Source: Ruminococcus flavefaciens AE3010
GTDB taxonomy: Bacteria > Bacillota > Clostridia > Oscillospirales > Ruminococcaceae
DNA: 64,000 bases
Direction: 5' to 3'
NCBI RefSeq assembly: GCF_000526795.1
Contig: NZ_JAGT01000001.1
Location: 1,821,001 to 1,885,000 of the forward strand
Shown here piece by piece: positions 28,201 to 36,700 of this stretch (within the stretch, counting starts at the first letter, position 1; each line of letters begins with the position of its first letter). The notes beneath the pieces are model-generated. The model ran no database searches. It saw only the letters and a list, made by a program, of their open reading frames with translations, and had not been told where the DNA came from. The translations under genes and the position numbers were made by a program.

Positions 28201-28672
28201 GTATGAGTATGAGAAAGGCATGGAGGTCGCTAACCACACCAACACTCATCCTCACCTCGGCTCACTTGGCTCATCTCAGATCAGAAGCGAGTGGGAGCAG
28301 TGCAACAGCAAGCTCAAGAGCATCATCGGCACTGAGCCCTCACACCTTATGAGACTTCCTTACCTTGAGAGCAGCGCTACAGTTCAGTCCACACTCAACG
28401 ATGTACCGCTTATCAGCTGTGCGATCGACACAGGCGACTGGAACAATGCTTCCAAGGATCAGATCGTAAGCAAGATCAAGACAGCAGCACAGAACGGTAC
28501 CCTTGAAGGCGCTATCGTGCTCTGCCACGAGAACTACGCTACAACAGCAGCTGCTATGGAAGAGGTACTCCCATGGCTGGCACAGAATGGCTACCAGAAC
28601 GTAAACATCTCTGACATGGCTAAGGCTCACGGCAAGACACTTGCAGGCGGTCAGGTACACACACGCGCTTGA
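25250..28672 (+). CDS. GH30_8 glucuronoxylanase-CBM22-dockerin-CBM22-CE4 esterase
   Basis: A secreted 1140-residue multimodular xylan-degrading enzyme. Modules: signal peptide (about 1-38); GH30 subfamily 8 (about 39-440) with acid/base Glu in SVQNEPDW, nucleophile Glu in WMTEVYV and the WWYIRRQYSP segment that holds the arginine recognising methylglucuronate side chains; CBM22 (about 463-607); poly-Thr linker; internal dockerin (about 650-724: WGDANNDGGVDMADVVLIMQ and GGGITSNDALVIQKFLLG); Thr/Ala linker; second CBM22 (about 757-907); CE4/NodB deacetylase (about 930-1140) with SFDDG, the His pair in NHTNTHPHL and RLPYLES. It should cut glucuronoxylan and remove acetyl groups while docked on the scaffoldin. 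The CE4 module is nearly the same as that of the 33768-37985 enzyme. Confidence 0.95.
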   Translation: MNITRKFKTAVSAVMAGAMLASTASSLPLPSAAPLSAEAAGACTINTNKEYQTIRGFGGMNHPEWQSYNAQNGAPGDMTEAQVQKAFGNGADELGLTILRIFVSDDKNAWKNAIPTAQRAQKLGATVFATPWNPPASMRTNGTGGPTGGQYVLKQGAEAQYAQHLNDFIKYCNNQGVQLNSISVQNEPDWSGEWTAWTADRAANFIANYGKSVTAGTTTKLMSPESFSYNKSFYNAILNNSKAMANCDMFGTHFYGTQRSQMDFPALEQCGKEIWMTEVYVPNSDNNSADRWPEGVKVAENIHNALVVGNMNAYVWWYIRRQYSPMWDTGKISKRGYAMAQFSKWVRPGDVRIDATEQPNTNILVSAYKHSDTQATVVAINKGSGAVSQQFTLSGRNVTGVETYRTSGSENIASINGVSASGSSFTAQLPANSVSTFVVALESDGKGFVGGKDPTPPEPIEPDANGYYYHDTFEDDSNGWEGRGGATVSTGGSAYAGSKALTVSGRTSAWHGAMKTLDYLTFKAGESYSFSVAAKGSGNMMLSIEYTADGETKYGHIADGVSNGEYVQLANPNYTIPTGASNIKLYVETEEGTDDFAIDEAIVAKAGTVIDGPKAVTTTTTTTTTTTTTTTTAAPIVTTTADPKAALDAKVSKWGDANNDGGVDMADVVLIMQSLANPNKYKLTEPGVYNADVSEAGGGITSNDALVIQKFLLGTITKLPESYAGNINVTPATQPTTQAPTTKATTTEAATTTVAPVAKTYFKSSFDSSTDSWTGRGNASVAASDDSYYSGKSLYVSGRSAAWNGAAYTLGSDFKAGETYSFSAAILQQSGKDVKFQLSLQQGSGDSVTYTAIASETCKNGEWTKLENTEFTIPDNSGDMILYVETMDGSGDTMDFYLDEVLAASAGTKSSVVTGQGHVGEVKTPEPGKVDTSKKLCAISFDDGASATSTSDPAYRIINALSKNGMTATFFNVGNWIKTNEQIKYEYEKGMEVANHTNTHPHLGSLGSSQIRSEWEQCNSKLKSIIGTEPSHLMRLPYLESSATVQSTLNDVPLISCAIDTGDWNNASKDQIVSKIKTAAQNGTLEGAIVLCHENYATTAAAMEEVLPWLAQNGYQNVNISDMAKAHGKTLAGGQVHTRA

Positions 28673-28691
28673 TAAAGGCAAATCAAGATCA

Positions 28692-28719
28692 AAAGCTCCG
28701 ACCATATGGTCGGAGCTTT
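28692..28719 (+). terminator. terminator of the GH30-CE4 gene
   Basis: AAAGCTCCGACC / GGTCGGAGCTTT followed by TTT. Confidence 0.85.
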
Positions 28720-28742
28720 TTTGCTGTATGCTGCAAGAGCCA

Positions 28743-29996
28743 TTATTTTTTCAGGAATTCCTCAATGCTTACGATCTCGTCCTTAGCAGTCGAAACATAT
28801 GCATAGTAAGAAAGGATACAGGACGCATCTACAGCATTTATCGCATTGTCGCTGTTAACATTTGCTGACATCTTCTGATCCTCGGTGAAGCCGCCGTCCT
28901 TATTGGTGGAAACGTTAGCGTAATATGTGAGAACAGTCGAAGCATCAACTGCGTTTATTTTACCGTCGTTATCCACATCGCCCAGAGTATATGCAGGCGC
29001 ATCGTTTGAATCAACGAACTCATAGCTCTTTACAAGCCATTTGTCGCCGTCAGCAGCAAGAACAACTCTGCCGTAGCCGTCCTTGTCGCTCTTTTCAACT
29101 GTAGTTGCTGTGAAGCCGTTTGCACTTACATTTGAAACAGTTACGCTGCCATCAAGATTGAAATCAAGAGCTCCTCTTGCACCGATGACTGCATATAAAA
29201 CATCGTCCTTTTCAACATAGCGATCCTCGACCTGCTTGATGAGATCATCGCGGAGCGCACCTGTGCAGTGTTCGGTGATATACTCCTTCATGGAATAGAT
29301 CTTCCATACCTGCAGGTCATCTTTTACCTTGCCGTATGTTTTGCCGTCAACAGTTATCTTGTCCTTTGAATCAGCGGGAGCGCCGTATGCCAGCAGATCC
29401 AGAATGGTCTGCAGGTGGAAAATCCTTACATATGCGGCATTTGCAAGGTCTTCTGTCTTTTTATTTGCTGTAAAGAAACCGAAGTCATAGCCGCTTATCT
29501 TCCATTTGCCGTCCTCAAGAGCAAATACTGCCTTGCCGTAGCCATTCATCTCATCGTTTTTCTGCGTTATAGCATTGAAGGAAGATGCACTGCTGTCAGT
29601 GATGACTACGCCGTTATCCATAAGGAATGTATAGTAGAAGTTTGGCATAGTTTTTGCGTAAAGGCCATCCTCCTTTACAGTAAGACTGCTGTCGCAGTAT
29701 TGGAGAAGCGTATCTTTCAGGCTGCCTGTGCAGGTCTCGGAGATAAATGCCTTGACGCTTTCAACTGTCTTGAAGCGTGTATCACTTACCTTGGTAAACT
29801 CTTTGGAATCACTTAGCGCACCTGCTGTCAATTTGATTATGACATTCATATTCTTCATCTTTGAAACAGCTGTGCTGTTCAGATCAGCTGCTGTTTCAGA
29901 AGCTGATGCTGCAGATGTATCGGCTGCAAATACCGCAGCGGTCGGTACACATGCGAGAAGAGAAAACGCCGTGAGAACAGAAATCATTTTTTTCAT
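28743..29996 (-). CDS. secreted two-repeat protein with a C-terminal dockerin
   Basis: The 417-residue product has a signal peptide (about 1-24) and two related domains (about 60-190 and 195-340). Each has a helix of the form VKAFISETCTGSLKDTLLQY or MKEYITEHCTGALRDDLIKQ followed by strands ending in GYGKAVFALEDGKWKISGYDF or GYGRVVLAADGDKWLVKSYEF. The fold resembles IseA-type inhibitors of DL-endopeptidases or NTF2-like modules, but that is a weak visual match. The C-terminus is a dockerin (LGDVDNDGKINAVDASTVL and AINAVDASCILSYYAY) of the NPCBM-protein type, different from the xylanase dockerins. GAGG precedes the ATG. Confidence 0.75.
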   Translation of the reverse strand: MKKMISVLTAFSLLACVPTAAVFAADTSAASASETAADLNSTAVSKMKNMNVIIKLTAGALSDSKEFTKVSDTRFKTVESVKAFISETCTGSLKDTLLQYCDSSLTVKEDGLYAKTMPNFYYTFLMDNGVVITDSSASSFNAITQKNDEMNGYGKAVFALEDGKWKISGYDFGFFTANKKTEDLANAAYVRIFHLQTILDLLAYGAPADSKDKITVDGKTYGKVKDDLQVWKIYSMKEYITEHCTGALRDDLIKQVEDRYVEKDDVLYAVIGARGALDFNLDGSVTVSNVSANGFTATTVEKSDKDGYGRVVLAADGDKWLVKSYEFVDSNDAPAYTLGDVDNDGKINAVDASTVLTYYANVSTNKDGGFTEDQKMSANVNSDNAINAVDASCILSYYAYVSTAKDEIVSIEEFLKK

Positions 29997-30044
29997 AACA
30001 CATACCTCGATCTATAGATTTGTTTTTGGTCAAACGCCTTTCGT

Positions 30045-30073
30045 ATTATAACACATTCCTGCGGCTTTGTCTA
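30045..30073 (-). promoter_or_regulatory. promoter for the two-repeat dockerin gene
   Basis: On the minus strand -35 TAGACA (30073-30068), 17-bp spacer, -10 TATAAT (30050-30045). Confidence 0.65.
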
Positions 30074-30077
30074 TAGA

Positions 30078-30093
30078 ATTACAAATTTGTAAT
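30078..30093. promoter_or_regulatory. 16-bp perfect palindrome, candidate operator
   Basis: ATTACAAATTTGTAAT is a perfect dyad ending 5 bp upstream of the -35 of the 28743-29996 gene and just past the terminator of the EAL-protein gene. That is a position suited to an activator. Confidence 0.5.
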
Positions 30094-30109
30094 CAATATA
30101 TATGCAAAA

Positions 30110-30125
30110 ACCGCCTTTCGGCGGT
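30110..30125 (-). terminator. terminator of the EAL-protein gene
   Basis: ACCGCC / GGCGGT with a TTTC loop, followed on the minus strand by TTTTTGC. Confidence 0.75.
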
Positions 30126-30167
30126 CATTGCTGTTATGGACTTGTCTCACGGCATCTGAATGACTTG

Positions 30168-33100
30168 TCATGTATAATCATAGGTGATAGGTCTTTCAAT
30201 CTCTTTGCCGTTGATAGTTATTCTTCTTCTGCCGTTTATGATATGTATCTTTTCATCGGGAGCAAGCGTGTCCCTGCCTATGGCAGAATAAACTACCGCC
30301 TGTGTGTCACAGCCAAGCAGCTCTATCTCGGTATCGGGAACGTATCCGCCGAAAAGGAGTGCCTGCTTTCCCGTGCTTTCAAGCTTCAGTGCGGAATCGC
30401 TGAGCTTTATGACGGAGCTTCCGTTAAGAGCTCCCAGCAGAGTGGATTCATCTGCCGTTACGTTTAACTCCGCACCCATCATATATGTATCTATACAGAC
30501 TTCCCTGCCCTTTACAGAGCCGATCACGGAAAGGCTTCCGCCAAAGCCGTAATAATAGACCGAGCTGTGCACTACCCTTACAGATGCATCGTTTTCCAGC
30601 GAGCCTATCAGCACACCTGTGGTAACGATGAAATCTCCTTTTATTAGACACATATTAATAGTGATCTCAGCCTTGCCTGTAAGAGTGCCTATTCCCACAC
30701 AAGCCTCATCATTGGACTTGATATGGTATTCGCCGCGGTTTATACATATCTTGCCGCCCAGTCCCGAGCCTATGGCAACTCCTCTCTGACCGTGACAATC
30801 TATATTCACTGCGCCGTCCTGATCGAATATGAGCTCGCCGTGGCGGCTGTAATGATCGCTGCCTATGCCATAGAACTCGGCAGCATTGAGCACGATCTCA
30901 AGGTCTCCCTTGCCCTCCAGAGTCAGCCTTGAGGACTCAGGCACCTGTATTCCCGAGCCGAACAGGGTATTGGTACCGAGCAGTACCAGTACAACGTCAG
31001 TATTGTCTTCCAGCTCGATACATGGACGTCTCTTGATATTCGAGAAGTATACGTCCTCAAGGTTTATCCTTCCGCTGTAGCCTGACTCCACACGAAGATG
31101 GATATTGGTTTTCATGTGCGGGATACCGATAATGGATATATCCTTATATACCATTCCCTCAGCGCCCACGACTATATCGCTGTAGCCGTCCCTGAGCAGC
31201 TGTGCAAGAGGTATACGCTGGGTCTTGCCTGCGTAGTATACCTTTTTCATCTCGCCGTCAATGCGCTCCTGGTAGTACTGCCTCAGCTCGCTTCGGCGCT
31301 TCTCGTCGATCTGACGGACTACCTTTGGAGAGGGTACTCCCATATAATAGCCCTGTATCAGATCTGCTCCAAGATTAACGGCGATGCGCATTTCCTCGGT
31401 GGTCTCAACGCCCTCTGCAAGAGCAAGTATATTGTTATCGTGACAGAAATCTATTATCTCGCGGACAAAATGCTGCTTTCTGGACTGATTATTGATGTCG
31501 CTTATGAGAGAATGGTCTATTTTTACGTAGTTAGGCATATACCTGAGCAGATTGCTGACATTTGAGTAGCCTGTGCCGTAGTCGTCAACAGCGATATCGA
31601 TGTTGAGCTTATTATAGAACTGTTTCAGCTTCATAAGATCATCGTCGTTAAGCTCCGCTTCTTCCGTGAGCTCTATAACAACCTTGTCCGAGATCTTTGC
31701 CAGATGCTCGCTTATATCCGAAAGGTCGCCGTCGCCGACCATTACTCCGGGGATACTGTTTATGAACACCTTTGCATCGCCGAAATCGGCCTTGTTCTCA
31801 CTGACGATGCGCAGAACGTTCAGAAAAGTTGAGCGCTCCACATCAAAGAGCCTTTCCTGCATGGTGGCATACTTTATTATGGAAAGGGGTGAGACTTTGG
31901 TATCGTTCCTTGCACGCATAAGAGCCTCATAGGCGAAGACCTCACCGTTTTTCACGTTGATGATAGGCTGGAAATGATAATCGAAAAGGTTCTCGTCCAG
32001 TATCTTCGTTACAAGGCTGTAGTCCTCCTTTTCCTTTTCGTCAAGGCTGTCATAGGCATACGAATATATGGCGAACTTGCTGTTGCGGATACGTTCAAGG
32101 CGCTTCTGTGCTTCTTTGAGCCAGATATTCCGTTTCAGCACCTCAAAGCCTCTGTTTACCGAATCTATCCAGCGCCTGTAGACCTCGTCATAGGAGCATA
32201 GCTGATCCTTATACCTGACCGCCGCGTAGCCGAAGCAGTCCTCACCGAAAAACAGAGGAGTGAATATATATGCCGCAGGAGCATAATCCTCACCTTCAAG
32301 ATCGGGCAGCATATCGGATGTTATGAACCTGCTTTCAAGTCCTGTCATATTGTTTTTGTGGTCGCTGTAATACCTTACCGCGTGGAGCATCTCCTCGCTG
32401 TAGCCCTCGTTCTTTACCTGTATACCTGTCCCCATATTCTCCCATCTGCTGTCAAGGCACAGATGCAGCTCGCTAATGTCTCCCAGCTGATAGATATAGG
32501 AATAGACCGTATTGAGGTACTCGGGCAGGGATACCTGAGAGATTAGATTTGCCTCTATTGTATTGAAAACGGAGTTGTAGCCCTCCTCTGAGGTAACGGT
32601 CTCCCACTTTTTACGCTTTATCTGGTACTGGGGCATGGTCTCGTTATGACAGCCGCAGCTCTCGCCAAGCACCATCTCGGGCTTGAGAGAAAAGTCGTCG
32701 GGTATGAGCCCGTTCATTTTCTTCATAAGAAAGTCAAAGGCGTACTCGCCGAAATCCTTTGCAGGGATAAGTGCAGATGTTACAGTGCAGGGACTGGTCT
32801 GTCCCTCATAGGTGGAATCATATCCCACGACTGCGATATCCTCGGGGATATTTATGCCCCGTGCGGTAAGAGCCTTGCAAAGTCCTATAGCCATCTGGTC
32901 GTTTGCGCAGGCGATAGCATCGGGCAGAGCTCCGCCCTGTGAAAGGAGCTGGTCTGCATACACCTCGCCGCTCTGGTACCAGTAATCGCCGTAGCTGATA
33001 CGCTTTTCCGAGACTGGCAGCCCTGCCTTTTCCATAGCGTCACGGTAAGCCTGTAAGCGCTCCTTGGAATGCTTATGTCCCTTTTTTCCCGAAATAAAAG

Positions 33101-33512
33101 CTATATCGCGGCAGCCGTGCACCTCTATGAGGTGTGTGATTATATCGAATACTGCCGAATAGCCGTCCATATAAATACTCGGGAACAGGTCACTTTCCTT
33201 TTCTATGACCACTGTTGGCTTGCGGAATTCTGCTTCAAGCCGTTTTTCAAGGCTATCTGCTGCGTTTTCCGTCTGGATACTGTCTTTCAGTATAACAGCA
33301 CCTGAAAACTTTTCGGGATTCATCAGCGAAAAGATGTTGGATTCTCCCAGCTCATTTTCGGGAGTATCCTGATATTTGCGGTACATTGAGAACACGCACA
33401 CATCAAAATCGGCAGCAAGAGCTTTTTTATTGAAGCCGCTTATAAATCGGCTCTGATATGCTTCATCAGCCTGTCCCACAAACAAGGCAAGCCTTTTTCT
33501 TGATATTCCCAT
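30168..33512 (-). CDS. LacI-type sugar-sensor, EAL phosphodiesterase and beta-helix fusion
   Basis: The 1114-residue cytoplasmic protein has no signal peptide or membrane segment. Residues about 5-290 are a LacI/GalR periplasmic-binding-protein fold without its DNA-binding helix-turn-helix (DIAFISGKKGHKHSKERLQAY, DAIACANDQMAIGLCKAL, DIAVVGYDSTYEGQ). Residues about 300-490 look like a GAF-type or linker region. Residues about 525-770 are an EAL domain with the residues for cyclic-di-GMP hydrolysis present: YEALMR, FINSIPG, IELTEE, DDYGTGYSN, VKID, AEGVE and QGYYMG. The last 330 residues form an Ile/Gly/Asn-rich parallel beta-helix-like region. It likely lowers c-di-GMP in response to a sugar or metabolite. 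Own promoter and terminator. Confidence 0.88.
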   Translation of the reverse strand: MGISRKRLALFVGQADEAYQSRFISGFNKKALAADFDVCVFSMYRKYQDTPENELGESNIFSLMNPEKFSGAVILKDSIQTENAADSLEKRLEAEFRKPTVVIEKESDLFPSIYMDGYSAVFDIITHLIEVHGCRDIAFISGKKGHKHSKERLQAYRDAMEKAGLPVSEKRISYGDYWYQSGEVYADQLLSQGGALPDAIACANDQMAIGLCKALTARGINIPEDIAVVGYDSTYEGQTSPCTVTSALIPAKDFGEYAFDFLMKKMNGLIPDDFSLKPEMVLGESCGCHNETMPQYQIKRKKWETVTSEEGYNSVFNTIEANLISQVSLPEYLNTVYSYIYQLGDISELHLCLDSRWENMGTGIQVKNEGYSEEMLHAVRYYSDHKNNMTGLESRFITSDMLPDLEGEDYAPAAYIFTPLFFGEDCFGYAAVRYKDQLCSYDEVYRRWIDSVNRGFEVLKRNIWLKEAQKRLERIRNSKFAIYSYAYDSLDEKEKEDYSLVTKILDENLFDYHFQPIINVKNGEVFAYEALMRARNDTKVSPLSIIKYATMQERLFDVERSTFLNVLRIVSENKADFGDAKVFINSIPGVMVGDGDLSDISEHLAKISDKVVIELTEEAELNDDDLMKLKQFYNKLNIDIAVDDYGTGYSNVSNLLRYMPNYVKIDHSLISDINNQSRKQHFVREIIDFCHDNNILALAEGVETTEEMRIAVNLGADLIQGYYMGVPSPKVVRQIDEKRRSELRQYYQERIDGEMKKVYYAGKTQRIPLAQLLRDGYSDIVVGAEGMVYKDISIIGIPHMKTNIHLRVESGYSGRINLEDVYFSNIKRRPCIELEDNTDVVLVLLGTNTLFGSGIQVPESSRLTLEGKGDLEIVLNAAEFYGIGSDHYSRHGELIFDQDGAVNIDCHGQRGVAIGSGLGGKICINRGEYHIKSNDEACVGIGTLTGKAEITINMCLIKGDFIVTTGVLIGSLENDASVRVVHSSVYYYGFGGSLSVIGSVKGREVCIDTYMMGAELNVTADESTLLGALNGSSVIKLSDSALKLESTGKQALLFGGYVPDTEIELLGCDTQAVVYSAIGRDTLAPDEKIHIINGRRRITINGKEIERPITYDYT

Positions 33513-33644
33513 AAGACATTCCTTTCCTCAGCAGCAATTACTGCAAGCCTCTATTACAAAAAATTCTCCCATATTGCTGATATTATTAAGCACACAAGCT
33601 ATAAAATAAAACTTTTTCTTTTACAAATCTTTCTATATACTGAT

Positions 33645-33673
33645 ATTATAACTTAAATCATTGCATAAATCAA
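33645..33673 (-). promoter_or_regulatory. promoter for the EAL-protein gene
   Basis: On the minus strand -35 TTGATT (33673-33668), 17-bp spacer, -10 TATAAT (33650-33645). Confidence 0.65.
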
Positions 33674-33712
33674 TAGATAAAATATTAAATACGCCATATG
33701 TGCAACAAAAAA

Positions 33713-33736
33713 ACTCCCGTACTAATGTACGGGAGT
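33713..33736 (-). terminator. terminator of the five-module xylanase gene
   Basis: ACTCCCGTAC / GTACGGGAGT with a 4-base loop and seven T on the minus strand. Confidence 0.85.
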
Positions 33737-33767
33737 CTGAAAGATATAAACAAATGGCAGGTGTTTA

Positions 33768-36700
33768 TTAAGCGCGTGTATGAACCTGACCGCCTGCAAG
33801 TGTCTTGCCGTGAGCCTTTGCCATATCAGAAATGTTTACGTTCTGGTAACCATTCTGTGCAAGCCATGGGAGTACTTCTTCCATAGCTGCTGCTGTTGCA
33901 GCGTAGTTCTCGTGGCAGAGTACGATCGCACCCTCAAGTGAGCCGTTCTGTGCAGCCTGCTTGATAGTGTTTACGATCTGATCCTTTGAAGCGCCGTTCC
34001 AGTCCTGAGTGTCGATAGCACAGCTGATAAGCGGTACATCGTTGAGTGCTGACTGTACTGTAGCATTGCTCTCAAGGTAAGGAAGTCTCATAAGCTTTGA
34101 AGGATCTGCGCCTATGATGCTCTTGAGCTTGCTGTTGCACTGCTCCCACTCGCTTCTGATCTGAGATGCGCCCATCTGACCGAGGTGTGGGTGTGACTGT
34201 GTATGGTTAGCTACTTCCATGCCGTTCTGGTACTCATACTTGATCTGGTCGTTTGTCTTGATCCAGTTACCAACATTGAAGAATGTAGCTGTCATGTTGT
34301 TCTTGATGAGTGCGTCGATTATTCTGTAGCCGGGATCCGACTTGCTTGTAGCTGAAGCGCCGTCATCGAATGAGATAGCGCAGAGCTTCTTGCCGCTCTG
34401 TACAGCTGTATTGTTCTGCTGCTGTGGCTGCTGATTATTCTGCTGCTGATTCCAGTTCCACTGATTCTGCTGCTGATTGTTATTCTGCTGCTGATTCCAC
34501 TGGTTGTTCTGCTGCTGGTTATTGTTCTGCTGAGTATTGTTATTGCTTCCGCCGCTTGTACCGATAGTGAGCTTAGTTACGTTAGCCTTACCGCTGCTCT
34601 CCCAGCCCTCAACGTTGAGTGCTACCTCTGTGAGGTTACCGATGTTCCAGCCTGCATTCTCCCAAGCCTTGAAGTGGTCTGATACTGTGATAGTACCTGA
34701 TGTTCTCTTGGACTTACGAACGCTGAAATACTGCTTGAATGTCTGTGTATTGCCGAGGATAGTAGGACCTGTGTGGTCGAGCTGGAATATCTCGTACTCA
34801 GCTCCGTCGATAGTAACAGTCTTGCTGCCGCCCTGAGCTGATGGGCACCAGTTTACCCAGTCCTCGATGATGTAGTACTCTACAAGGGGATCCTTCATCC
34901 AGCCGTATACGCAAAGACGTGAGTTACCCTGTGAGCTTGCCGAATAGTCTGCTGCATAGTCCATAACGATAGGACCGTACTGTGTAGCCTTCTTTGAAGC
35001 GTCGTAGTTTCTTCCGCGGCGAGCGAGGAAGTTACCTGCATTGACTGTAGCGCTCCACTCTGTGCTGAATGAACCGCCGCTGCCGAGAGTCATTGAACCG
35101 CTTCCGCCTGTGTTGTCGAGCCATATCTCATAGCTGTAGCCGTCAACATTGTCGCCCTTGTGCTGAGTCTGACCGCTGCCGACGCTGAACTTCTGGCCGC
35201 TTGCTGTGAAGTTGGAGCTGTTGTTCTGCTGCTGAGGCTGCTGATTCTGGTTCCACTGATTGTTCCAGTCATTGTTCTGTGGCTGCTGATTCTGCTGCTG
35301 ATTGTTCCACTGGTTGTTCCAGTCGTTATTCTGGTTCCAGTTCCAGCCATTGTTCCAATCGTTGTTCTGTGGCTGCTGATTCTGCTGCTGATTGTTCCAC
35401 TGGTTGTTCTGGTTCCAGTTCTGCTGCTGATTGTTGTTCTGGTTGTTCCAGTCGTTGTTCCAGTTCCACTGGTTGTTCCAGTTATTGTCACCATAAGGAA
35501 GATTCGGGATCGAACCGAGGAACCACATCTGAAGTGACTGTGCGTCGCTGTTTGTGATGCCGCTTCCCGGATTGAATACGTCACCGTTGTAAGCTCCCTG
35601 CTGATTAAGGTTGTACTTGTCAGGGTTTGCAAGTGACTGCATGATAGATACAGTGTCAGCCATATCTACAGTGCTGTCGTTGTTTGCGTCGCCCCACTTT
35701 GAAACGTTGGTGAACCAGTCCTGATTGCTCCAGTCATTGTTCTGATTCCAGTTCTGCTGCTGGTTGTTGTTCTGGTTGTTCCACTGGTTATTCCAGTCAT
35801 TGTTCTGGTTCCAGTTCTGCTGCTGGTTGTTGTTCTGGTTGTTCCACTGGTTATTCCAGTCATTGTTCTGTGGCTGCTGATTCTGCTGCTGGTTATTGTT
35901 CTGCTGCTGAGTATTATTATTATTGTTTGAAGCTGCAGGAACGCTGCCGCTCTTTGCAAGAGCAACTACCTTATCATAAGCAGGCTTTGGCTGATAGCCC
36001 TGTGAGAACAGGAGCGGATTCTGTGAAGATCTCCAGCTTACGTTATCTGATGTTCCCCAGATAGTAAGAGCAGGTATCCTGTCAGAGTTAGCCATTGCGA
36101 TCTTGAAGATGTCCTCATAGAGGTTAGCCTGTGCGTTAAGGTCTGAGCAGGTGATATCAAGCTCTGTGATCTGAACGTCAAGACCTGTGCTGAGGAACTT
36201 GTTAAGAGCTGTCTCAAAGGTCTTTGCATCAGGATAATTTGTAGCAAGATGAGCCTGCATGCCGATACCGTCGATATTGCCCTGCTGCTTGATCTTCATT
36301 GCCATATTGTAGATGTCGTTTGTCTTAGCGCTGATGTACTCGTTGTAGTCATTCAGGTAGAGCTTGCAGCCTGCGGGAGCATACTTTCTTGCATACTTGA
36401 ATGCGTTGAGAACGAATGAATCATCACCGTAGATCTGTACCCATGTTGAACCGCCTGAGCCTGAGTTGCCTGCAGGTCTCATTCCGCCGCCGTCGTTTAC
36501 GAAGAGCTCGTTGCAAACGTCGTATGCGTAAACATCAAGGTTAGGATACTCAGACTTGAGAGCTGCGAATGTATTCTTGATCATGCTCTCGAGACGCTGA
36601 TCCATGATATCCTTTGATACGTAAGCGCCGTTGTTCGAGAAGTTCTCACGGAAGAACCAGTCAGGAGTCTGGCTGTACCAAACGAATGTATGACCGCGGA

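Noticed and set aside
35160..35560. Repeat-rich stretch resembling a CRISPR array
   Set aside because: The repeats are codons of Gln/Asn-rich linkers in frame with the xylanase, with no palindromic repeat, regular spacers or cas genes.
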